In this document: positions 23,755 to 29,683 of the stretch, piece after piece
Layout of the letters: every line of letters begins with the position of its first letter
Position numbering within the stretch: the stretch's first letter is position 1
Source of the DNA: CALEUX01 sp964608615
GTDB taxonomy: Bacteria > Bacteroidota > Bacteroidia > Bacteroidales > Marinilabiliaceae
Assembly: GCA_964608615.1 (NCBI GenBank)
Contig: CAZSQG010000050.1
Coordinates: 1 to 29,683, forward strand
Reading direction: 5' to 3'
Length of the DNA: 29,683 bases
Made by a program: the position numbers and the translations under genes
Notes under the pieces: model-generated
The model's database searches: none
Told to the model about the DNA's origin: nothing
What the model saw: only the letters and a program-made list of their open reading frames with translations

Positions 23755-23804
23755 ATATTAAAATTATCTAAGCCGACTATAGATAATCATTCAACGTTTT
23801 TTTT
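23751..23804 (+). terminator. Probable rsmE terminator within the 3' end of the Rrf2 gene
   Basis: ATTATCTA (23763-23770) pairs with TAGATAAT (23780-23787), and TTGAAT (23751-23756) with ATTCAA (23789-23794). Eight T follow (23797-23804). The hairpin and T-run overlap the last codons of the convergent Rrf2-family gene, whose lysine codons supply the T-run on this strand. Confidence 0.45.
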
Positions 23805-24175
23805 AATAAATAATCGCGCATTTCAAGTGAGAGCCTGAATGATAAATCTCCCAGCAGGCATTTGCCGAATGGACAAACAGCCTTATCACTTGGACAGGTT
23901 TGTATTTCAAATTTTCCTTCAATGGCCTCATAAATATCAAGTAAAGTTATTTCTTCCGGTTTTTTACGAAGCACAAAACCACCATTGGGCCCTCTGTTTG
24001 ATGAGATATATCCATTTTTTGAAAGTCGCTGCATTATTTTGGCCACATGGTGTCGTGAACTCTGAATAACTTCTGCAATATGAGCTACATTAATAACCTC
24101 ATTAGATCTGGCAATAAGCACCATGCCATGTAAACCAATAGAAGCAGCTTCAGAAATGGTAATAATTTGCGACAT
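23777..24175 (-). CDS. Rrf2-family transcriptional regulator
   Basis: A 132-residue winged-helix regulator. The HTH lies in EVINVAHIAEVIQSSRHHVAKIMQRLSKNGYISSNRGPNGGFVLRKKPEEITLLDIYEAIEG, closely matching the Rrf2/NsrR/IscR pattern. Three cysteines (QTC, AVC, GKC; spaced C-x6-C-x4-C) follow at about 92-105, where NsrR- and IscR-type members ligate an Fe-S cluster, so sensing of nitric oxide, redox state or iron-sulfur status is likely. A 12-bp palindrome 33-44 bases upstream of its ATG could be an autoregulatory operator. No nitrosative-stress or Fe-S assembly gene is adjacent, so its regulon is not visible here. Confidence 0.92.
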   Translation of the reverse strand: MSQIITISEAASIGLHGMVLIARSNEVINVAHIAEVIQSSRHHVAKIMQRLSKNGYISSNRGPNGGFVLRKKPEEITLLDIYEAIEGKFEIQTCPSDKAVCPFGKCLLGDLSFRLSLEMRDYLLKKTLNDYL

Positions 24176-24207
24176 TTAAGTTGGTATTTAATAAATAATG
24201 CCGATGA

Positions 24208-24219
24208 TTCAAATTTGAA
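24208..24219 (-). promoter_or_regulatory. Palindromic operator candidate upstream of the Rrf2 gene
   Basis: TTCAAATTTGAA is a perfect 12-bp palindrome ending 33 bases before the Rrf2 ATG. On the minus strand its TTTG could double as a -33 promoter element, so a bound dimer would repress. Function is inferred from position only. Confidence 0.35.
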
Positions 24220-24245
24220 AATTCCTGACAACTTTTCAACCAAAG

Positions 24246-24288
24246 GTAAAAATAACCCTGTATAGTTTGAGTACTATACAGGGTTATT
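24246..24288 (-). terminator. Rho-independent terminator of pfp
   Basis: Perfect 16-bp arms (24251-24266 and 24273-24288; AATAACCCTGTATAGT and its complement) with a 6-base loop. On the minus strand a run of five T follows. It lies 12 bases past the pfp stop and upstream of the Rrf2 promoter region. Confidence 0.85.
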
Positions 24289-24300
24289 CATTTAAAAAAA

Positions 24301-25950
24301 TTATTTGTTTTGCTCCAGACGTAAAGTATGAGTACACTGATCGCAAACTTCGGAAGGTCCAAAATACTGAATTGGACCGGGATAAATGTAACTTGTGCTC
24401 ATAGCCCATTCTTCACGACAGGAAACCAGTTTTCCAAAAGGTTTACCATTAAGATCCACCAAAGCTTTCTGTATAACCGGTTTCAATTTTCCATGACGTC
24501 TTTCGATGTTCATCATCATAGTAATTGGTGCACCACCCGGAATCCACTGATCTGAATTCTTAGTAAGATTTTTTACCGATGCCATATAACCCGATTTCCC
24601 CTCAACTATAAGCAAGGAGGCAGTAAAACCTAATGTATAGCAATAATCGGCATCAAAGTTTGATGGAGAAGCACAACGACCTTCATATCCGAAAAAATGA
24701 GGTTGACCGCTCATTTTACCTTCAAATTCGCCAGCTTTTTTCATTTTCTTCACTTTGGTTTTGACCATGTCAATAAGCAATTTCTCAGTTTCAATCATTG
24801 AAACCTGAACATTACCATGGGGATCACGATCGAGCAGAAGCTGGTTCGCAAAGCTGTTTGGAAGACTTAAAAAGACCTCGGCCGATTCAGGCGAAAGCTT
24901 TTCGGCAACCAACTCGCGACGTTCACGATTGCTATCAACACTGTTAACCTCACTATCAAGTTTGGCCATTAAATCATTAAGTTCATCAATAAGGTTTTTC
25001 ATGGCTGGAATAAACTCAACCAATCCTTCAGGAATAAGGACGGTTCCAAAATTATCGCCATTGGCTGCACGACGAACCACTATATCAGCAATATATGTAA
25101 CCACATCATCAAGTGTCATCCCTTTTTTCTCAACCTCTTCAGATATAATAGTTATGTTGGGCTGTGTCTGAAGTGAACATTCCAGAGCAATATGAGATGC
25201 TGAACGTCCCATAAGCTTAATAAAGTGATAATATTTTTTAGCTGAATTGGCATCACGCTGAATATTACCAATCAATTCACTATATACTTTGCAGGCGGTA
25301 TCGAAACCAAAAGAAGCTTCAACAACTTCGTTTTTAAGGTCACCATCAATAGTTTTGGGAACCCCAATTACTTGAATTCCACATTTCTTTTGAAGAAAAT
25401 ACTCAGCCAAGACACAGGCATTTGTATTAGAATCATCACCACCAATAATCACCAAAGCGGTGATATTAAGTGCTTTACAGTTTTTAATTACTTTCAGATA
25501 CTGCTCCTCTTCTTCAAGTTTTGTGCGTCCCGAACCAATAATATCGAAACCTCCGGTATTGCGATAATGATCTACTATATCAGCCGTAAGCTTGATAAAT
25601 TTGTTATCAACCAAACCACTGGGCCCTCCATTAAAACCATATAAACAGCTCTGACTATTAAGTTTTACTAGGCCATCAAACAAACCTGATATAACATTGT
25701 GACCACCGGGAGCTTGACCACCCGAAAGAATAACACCAACATTTACAGCAGGATACTTTTTTGCATCAGAAGCTGCTTCAAAGGTTATTATCGGCATTCC
25801 ATAGGTATTAGGAAACATCTTCTCAATATCAACCTGATCGGCAACCGATTGAGTTTTCTTTCCTTCAACAATTTTAACATTGCCCTGCAATGATTTTGGC
25901 ATTTTAGGTACATAACTTTCCCTGGCAATCTGAAGCGGACTTTTTATCAT
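24301..25950 (-). CDS. pfp: Diphosphate-fructose-6-phosphate 1-phosphotransferase
   Basis: A 549-residue pyrophosphate-dependent phosphofructokinase that reversibly phosphorylates fructose 6-phosphate using PPi in glycolysis. SGGQAPGGHNVISGLFDGL (76-94) binds phosphate. GGDDSNTNA (170-178) has the second Asp that marks PPi use in place of the Gly of ATP enzymes. VPKTIDGDLKN (197-207) is the PPi-type active-site loop. GRSASHIALECSLQTQPNITIISEE and GYEGRCASPSNFDADYCYTLG fit the long (about 550-residue) beta-type PFP. It is monocistronic, with a strong terminator. A TATGTTTG box on the minus strand at 26060-26067 may be its promoter, giving a roughly 100-nt leader. Confidence 0.95.
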   Translation of the reverse strand: MIKSPLQIARESYVPKMPKSLQGNVKIVEGKKTQSVADQVDIEKMFPNTYGMPIITFEAASDAKKYPAVNVGVILSGGQAPGGHNVISGLFDGLVKLNSQSCLYGFNGGPSGLVDNKFIKLTADIVDHYRNTGGFDIIGSGRTKLEEEEQYLKVIKNCKALNITALVIIGGDDSNTNACVLAEYFLQKKCGIQVIGVPKTIDGDLKNEVVEASFGFDTACKVYSELIGNIQRDANSAKKYYHFIKLMGRSASHIALECSLQTQPNITIISEEVEKKGMTLDDVVTYIADIVVRRAANGDNFGTVLIPEGLVEFIPAMKNLIDELNDLMAKLDSEVNSVDSNRERRELVAEKLSPESAEVFLSLPNSFANQLLLDRDPHGNVQVSMIETEKLLIDMVKTKVKKMKKAGEFEGKMSGQPHFFGYEGRCASPSNFDADYCYTLGFTASLLIVEGKSGYMASVKNLTKNSDQWIPGGAPITMMMNIERRHGKLKPVIQKALVDLNGKPFGKLVSCREEWAMSTSYIYPGPIQYFGPSEVCDQCTHTLRLEQNK

Positions 25951-26059
25951 TATATAGAGTATTAAAAATTTACAATTATCGCAATTGATTTTCCCGGTTT
26001 AAGGTAAAACAAGAAACAGTTTCATTATTAAATCAAATGCAAATTTGTGAATATTTTCT

Positions 26060-26067
26060 CAAACATA
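26060..26067 (-). promoter_or_regulatory. Possible -7 box of pfp
   Basis: The minus strand reads TATGTTTG, a TAnnTTTG match about 110 bases upstream of the pfp ATG. There is no supporting -33 element, and the AT-rich context makes chance matches likely. Confidence 0.3.
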
Positions 26068-26431
26068 AAAAATAGATGAATATTTATTTATAATTTGAAA
26101 TTTAAGAAGGCTTATTTGTTTTCAATTTAGTTAACTGAACTATGTAAATATTCATTTTATCACAAATTACCTTTTTTTTATCAGAGAGGATCTCTCAATT
26201 AATTAAATCACAATAACTGAGGCTTATTATTTTTAAATAACTGGTATTATTTTTTATAGTTCTTATGTCATGATTCAAGTTCACAAACCTTAAAGCAAAT
26301 ATATCCAATGCTTAATTAAAAGTAGCAGAGGTCAATGTTAATTCATATAAATACAACCAACTTTAAGTAATTTGTCATTAGTTTCCATACAGATAAAAAA
26401 GAATTCCAAACCTCAATAACGCTTCTTTTTG

Positions 26432-26439
26432 TATATTTG
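26432..26439 (+). promoter_or_regulatory. -7 box of the glycosyltransferase gene
   Basis: TATATTTG followed by CACTTTAA is a perfect TAnnTTTG box, 17 bases upstream of the ATG at 26457. The short leader ends in AGGAAAT, which could give weak ribosome pairing. Confidence 0.6.
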
Positions 26440-26456
26440 CACTTTAATCAGGAAAT

Positions 26457-27449
26457 ATGCCCCGTTATTCATTCATTATCCCCGTCTATAATCGTCCGGA
26501 GGAGCTACAGGAACTTTTAGAAACTATAACCATTCAGAGTATTAACGATTTTGAGGTGGTAGTGGTTGAAGATGGTTCTCAAAAAACATCAGATGCTGTT
26601 TGCAAACTGTTTTACAATCGTATTTCCATTAATTATATTGTTCAAAACAATAAAGGTCCCGGCTTAGCGCGCAACTATGGTGCTGAAAAAGCAACTGGGA
26701 GATGGCTTATATTTCTTGATTCAGATTGCCTTTTGCCTGCCAATTACCTTGAAATTATTGATAATGAGGTGGCTTGTGAGGAGTTTGACTGCTTTGGAGG
26801 CCCTGATAAAGCCCATTCAACTTTTAATACCATACAAAAAGCTATTGGATATGCCATGAGCAGTGTATTAACAACCGGTGGAATTAGAGGTGCAAAAGAA
26901 AACCTTGATATTTTTTACCCTCGCAGTTACAATTTAGGTGTAAGAAATTCTGTTTTTGCAGCCATGGATGGATTTTCGGACATGCGCTTTGGTGAGGATT
27001 TAGATTTCAGTATGCGTTTACTTGAAAAAGGCTATTCAACCAGATTAATCAAAAAAGCCTTTGTATATCATAAACGACGCAATAACTTCCGTTCATTTTT
27101 TAAACAGGTATTTAATTCGGGAATAGCGCGTATTAATCTGGAAATCAGACATCCAAAAACACTTAAACCGGTACACTGGCTCCCCTTGTTGTTTATTCTG
27201 GGACATTTAGGAATTATTGCATTAGCCTTTATAAATCCTCTCATCTTGCTGTTATTGTTAATTGTTCCAACGACAATATTATTTCACGCTCTTTATATTA
27301 CAAAAGAGATAAATACTGCAATATTGGCCGTACCAGCAACATTTACTCAAACATTTGGTTATGGATTAGGGTTTCTGAAAGCACTTTTTTTAAGAAAAAT
27401 CTTCAGAAAAAAAGAGTTCCATAATTTTGAGAAAAACTTATATTCTTAG
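26457..27449 (+). CDS. Membrane-associated family 2 glycosyltransferase
   Basis: A 330-residue GT-A glycosyltransferase. The N-terminal catalytic domain (1-230) has SFIIPVYNRPEELQELLETI, VVVEDGSQ, NNKGPGLARNYGAEKATG, and the DxD-type LDSDC that binds the metal and nucleotide sugar. RSYNLGVRNSVFAAMDGFSDMRFGEDLDFSMRLLE contains the acceptor-side GEDLD motif. About 240-315 holds two or three hydrophobic helices (WLPLLFILGHLGIIALAF... LILLLLLIVPTTILFHALYI), so it works at the inner membrane face, probably on lipids or surface glycans. Sugar and acceptor unknown. It is transcribed alone from a perfect -7 box, away from the gmd-fcl genes. Confidence 0.92.
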   Translation: MPRYSFIIPVYNRPEELQELLETITIQSINDFEVVVVEDGSQKTSDAVCKLFYNRISINYIVQNNKGPGLARNYGAEKATGRWLIFLDSDCLLPANYLEIIDNEVACEEFDCFGGPDKAHSTFNTIQKAIGYAMSSVLTTGGIRGAKENLDIFYPRSYNLGVRNSVFAAMDGFSDMRFGEDLDFSMRLLEKGYSTRLIKKAFVYHKRRNNFRSFFKQVFNSGIARINLEIRHPKTLKPVHWLPLLFILGHLGIIALAFINPLILLLLLIVPTTILFHALYITKEINTAILAVPATFTQTFGYGLGFLKALFLRKIFRKKEFHNFEKNLYS

Positions 27450-27486
27450 GAAGCTTCAATATCCACTATCCACCATTTGTAAATGG

Positions 27487-27672
27487 CTAATTCCTTTGCA
27501 CAGAAGTAATAAAAAATTTGTTTGCCCTGTAAAGTAATTCTTGAACTTTTGCAGGAGAAGCTGATGGCAAAAACTTTTTAAGTTCATCATCATTAAAGTC
27601 CTGTAAAATTAAGCGCAATAATTTTCCATTCCTATTCAGTAAAGCAATTTCATTTTGTAAATGTTTATCCAT
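27487..27672 (-). CDS. Small hypothetical protein, 61 aa
   Basis: The ORF encodes MDKHLQNEIALLNRNGKLLR..., then DFNDDELKKFLPSASPAKVQELLYRANKFF. It looks helical, soluble and balanced in charge, and reads like a genuine protein rather than a shadow ORF, since no overlapping gene exists. A TATAGTTG near-match to the -7 box lies about 25 bases upstream on the minus strand. It sits downstream of the ECF sigma gene but beyond that gene's terminator, so it is a separate unit. No family was recognised; it could be a chance ORF. Confidence 0.5.
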   Translation of the reverse strand: MDKHLQNEIALLNRNGKLLRLILQDFNDDELKKFLPSASPAKVQELLYRANKFFITSVQRN

Positions 27673-27739
27673 TAATTTCGTTTTTATTGGTTTTACAACT
27701 ATAAAAACGTAATTCTTTAGAAGTTATTATCTACAAAAC

Positions 27740-27780
27740 AAAAAACACTCCGAATGCTTAAAACAAACATTCAGAGTGTT
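27740..27780 (-). terminator. Rho-independent terminator of the ECF sigma gene
   Basis: AACACTCCGAATG (27744-27756) pairs with CATTCAGAGTGTT (27768-27780) at 12 of 13 positions with an 11-base loop. On the minus strand TTTTTGTTTTG follows. It begins 46 bases past the sigma factor stop. Confidence 0.75.
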
Positions 27781-27825
27781 AATTCTGAATAAATTACAAG
27801 CCAACACTTTTTATAAAAGTATAAA

Positions 27826-28419
27826 TTATGGCAGCGAAAGGGAAATATTTTTCTCATCCATCATTTTTCGCAGATTAATGAGAGCATAACGCATTCGTCC
27901 AAGTGCAGTATTTATGCTTACATCGGTTTCCTCTGCTATTTCTTTAAAACTCAAGCCCATGTAATGTCGCATCCGTACTACTTCGCGCTGACTTTCAGGA
28001 AGTTGATCCACCAACAACGATATATCTTTCAATATATCTTCGTGTACCATCCTATCCTCAATGCTGTTATCCGACAACTTCCGGTCGTTAAAAAGATCAC
28101 TTGAATAATCTTCATTATACACCATAGGTAAATGCTTCTGCTTTCTATAATGATCAATGATCAAATTATGAGCGATACGCATTACCCACGACGTAAACTT
28201 ACCCGATTCGGCATAACGTCCCAGCATAATTGAACAGTGAACCTTTAAAAAAGATTCCTGAAAAATATCTTCAGCCAGTTCCTGACGTCTGACCATTAGA
28301 AAAATATATGAGAAGACTTTTTGTTTGTGCCTATCTACAAGAATTTCAAAACATTTTTGATTTCCGGCAACAAAACCTTTTACAAGCTCCTCGTCCGACA
28401 GGCAATATAAATCTGTCAT
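27826..28419 (-). CDS. ECF-type RNA polymerase sigma factor
   Basis: A 197-residue sigma-70 family protein with only regions 2 and 4. Region 2 (about 20-95): ILVDRHKQKVFSYIFLMVRRQELAEDIFQESFLKVH and GKFTSWVMRIAHNLIIDHYRKQKH (core RNAP binding and -10 recognition). Region 4 (about 130-190): LLVDQLPESQREVVRMRHYMGLSFKEIAEETDVSINTALGRMRYALINLRKMM (HTH for the -35). No anti-sigma gene with a membrane helix is next to it, unlike SusC/FecR-linked ECF factors. It is divergent from uvrA across a 270-base gap. What it controls cannot be told here. Confidence 0.93.
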   Translation of the reverse strand: MTDLYCLSDEELVKGFVAGNQKCFEILVDRHKQKVFSYIFLMVRRQELAEDIFQESFLKVHCSIMLGRYAESGKFTSWVMRIAHNLIIDHYRKQKHLPMVYNEDYSSDLFNDRKLSDNSIEDRMVHEDILKDISLLVDQLPESQREVVRMRHYMGLSFKEIAEETDVSINTALGRMRYALINLRKMMDEKNISLSLP

Positions 28420-28662
28420 AACCAGTAATTTAGTGTAAACTTGTAAAGGTTTTCCTTATAGCACGTTTTTTAGTGAAGTTTATAATTAGCGAATAAACTA
28501 AAAAATGTCCATAAATCCAAACGTTCTGTTTAAAATTTATATTATTTATTAGGTTTTTGGTTGGTTTTAATATGCATTCCATCCTTATCACACTATTTTT
28601 TTTCTCCTACGGTTTTAATTCATAAAGGCTAATCCACCTTCTGCCTTCTCATTTTTGTTTGG

Positions 28663-28670
28663 TATCTTTG
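28663..28670 (+). promoter_or_regulatory. -7 box of uvrA
   Basis: TATCTTTG followed by CACTATTAA is a perfect TAnnTTTG box 19 bases before the uvrA ATG. No LexA-type palindrome was noticed in the gap between uvrA and the divergent sigma gene. Confidence 0.6.
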
Positions 28671-28689
28671 CACTATTAAAGTTGAACCA

Positions 28690-29683
28690 ATGAACAGTAA
28701 AGATATTAACGCCCATACTCATATTCTGATTAAAGGCGCCAGGGTACATAATCTTAAAAATATTTCTCTTTCAATTCCCCGAAACCGGTTTATTGTTATA
28801 ACTGGAGTTTCAGGATCGGGGAAGAGTTCGTTGGCATTTGATACTTTATACGCCGAGGGTCAACGACGTTATGTAGAAAGCCTTAGTTCCTATGCACGCC
28901 AATTTCTTGGAAGAATTGATAAACCTGAGGTTGACTATATAAAAGGAATTCCACCTGCCATAGCCATTGAACAAAAAGTAAATACCCGAAATCCAAGATC
29001 AACTGTTGGTACATCTACTGAGATATACGATTACCTTAAGTTGCTCTTTGCCCGAGTTGGAAAAACCTTTTCTCCTGTCTCCGAAATTGAAGTGAAGCGC
29101 CATAACGTAACTGATGTTGTAAATTTCATCAATAGCAACCCCGATGGAACTAAAACAGCAATTATGGCCCCGGTGTTTATTCCGGAAGGACGATCGTACC
29201 ATGACCATCTGGATATTCTTTCAAAACAAGGATTTACCCGTATTGAGGTAAATGGAGAATTCATTCGGTTGGATGATTTTATGGCATCGGAACAAATAAA
29301 TTCTATCAATCCCGATTGTTATATCAATCTGGTAATTGACCGCATAAGTGTTAACAAAGAAGATCCTGACAATAACTCACGACTTGGTGATTCAATTCAA
29401 ACAGCCTTTTATGAGGGCCATGGCGAATGCATGGTAAAGATTTTTGAACAGCATTCGATTAACACTTCTGTTTTCTCTAACCGGTTTGAAGCCGATGGTA
29501 TTATTTTTGAGGAACCTACGGAACACATGTTTGCCTTTAACAATCCTTTGGGGGCATGTGCACGATGCGAAGGTTATGGCAGTGTTATTGGTATTGATGA
29601 AGATCTGGTTATTCCAAATAAAAACCTTTCGATATACGAAAATGCTATTGCATGCTGGAAAGGTGACGTAATGGGTGAATGGA
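28690..29683 (+). CDS. uvrA: Excinuclease ABC subunit A, 5' part (runs off the window)
   Basis: The first 331 codons of UvrA, the DNA-damage-sensing ATPase of nucleotide excision repair; the reading frame is open to the window end. The first ATPase half has Walker A GVSGSGKSS (39-47), then the hallmark LAFDTLYAEGQRRYVESLSSYARQFL and RNPRSTVGTSTEIYDYLKLLFARVG. FNNPLGACARCEGYG is the second CxxC of the first zinc module. The matching first CxxC, expected about 20 residues earlier, is replaced by FSNRFEADGI. I recall similar replacement in other Bacteroidota UvrA proteins. Full UvrA is about 940 residues, so about two thirds lies outside. A perfect -7 box precedes it. Confidence 0.96.
   Translation, partial: MNSKDINAHTHILIKGARVHNLKNISLSIPRNRFIVITGVSGSGKSSLAFDTLYAEGQRRYVESLSSYARQFLGRIDKPEVDYIKGIPPAIAIEQKVNTRNPRSTVGTSTEIYDYLKLLFARVGKTFSPVSEIEVKRHNVTDVVNFINSNPDGTKTAIMAPVFIPEGRSYHDHLDILSKQGFTRIEVNGEFIRLDDFMASEQINSINPDCYINLVIDRISVNKEDPDNNSRLGDSIQTAFYEGHGECMVKIFEQHSINTSVFSNRFEADGIIFEEPTEHMFAFNNPLGACARCEGYGSVIGIDEDLVIPNKNLSIYENAIACWKGDVMGEW

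Larger units (their letters stand above)
25951..26456. other. AT-rich divergent intergenic region
   Basis: This 506-base stretch separates the pfp (-) and glycosyltransferase (+) starts. It holds a minus-strand TATGTTTG box (26060-26067) and the glycosyltransferase -7 box at 26432-26439. No ORF of useful length, tRNA or obvious repeat was seen. Confidence 0.5.

Overview
The window is an AT-rich chromosomal stretch from a member of the Bacteroidota, most likely a free-living polysaccharide-degrading Bacteroidales/Marinilabiliales-type organism (the order is an inference). The phylum call rests on several perfect TAnnTTTG promoter boxes, the lack of clear Shine-Dalgarno sites, an RNase Y-ZapA gene pair, a pyrophosphate-dependent phosphofructokinase, Bacteroidota-type lipoproteins (DUF4625, DUF4197) and a UvrA that appears to lack half of its first zinc knuckle. 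No rRNA, tRNA, phage, transposase or CRISPR array was seen.

Layout. 1-3676 (+): a secreted PL11 rhamnogalacturonan lyase, a 53-residue two-helix membrane protein and a DUF418 membrane protein. 3677-4502: an elaborate REP-like repeat island between convergent genes, with two copies of a module made of an inverted REP-like element, a long perfect hairpin and an array of 49-bp tandem units. 4503-8393: an M48 lipoprotein protease, an EamA permease, a MalY/PatB-type PLP enzyme and a DUF4625 lipoprotein. 8673-12098 (-): nucleotide-sugar genes gmd-fcl (GDP-L-fucose) and a WbpP/TviC-type UDP-GlcNAc 4-epimerase. 12221-14473 (-): a small coiled-coil protein, zapA, a probable 6S-like RNA and rny. 14683-18512: YgiQ radical SAM, a DUF4197 lipoprotein and a convergent TIGR01212 radical SAM protein. 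18567-22844 (-): the most distinctive cluster, with a C39-like peptidase, an RLAN-RimK ATP-grasp ligase, a GCS2-type carboxylate-amine ligase and an N-formylglutamate-amidohydrolase-like enzyme. 23047-25950: rsmE, an Rrf2 regulator and pfp. 26457-29683: a family 2 glycosyltransferase, a 61-residue ORF, an ECF sigma factor and the 5' third of uvrA.

How the genes work together. The four-gene amidoligase cluster looks like one pathway: two different ATP-dependent amide-forming enzymes, one amide hydrolase and one cysteine peptidase, the last two genes joined by an ATGA overlap. Its product is unknown. It is the best candidate here for an uncharacterised small-peptide or peptide-tagging system. 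The gmd-fcl pair and the UDP-GlcNAc epimerase supply activated sugars for surface glycans. ZapA and the coiled-coil protein upstream form a cell-division unit. The stem-bulge-stem structure between zapA and rny sits where 6S RNA sits relative to zapA in E. coli. Most other genes are housekeeping or conserved lipoproteins. All functional calls are from reading motifs; no database search was run.
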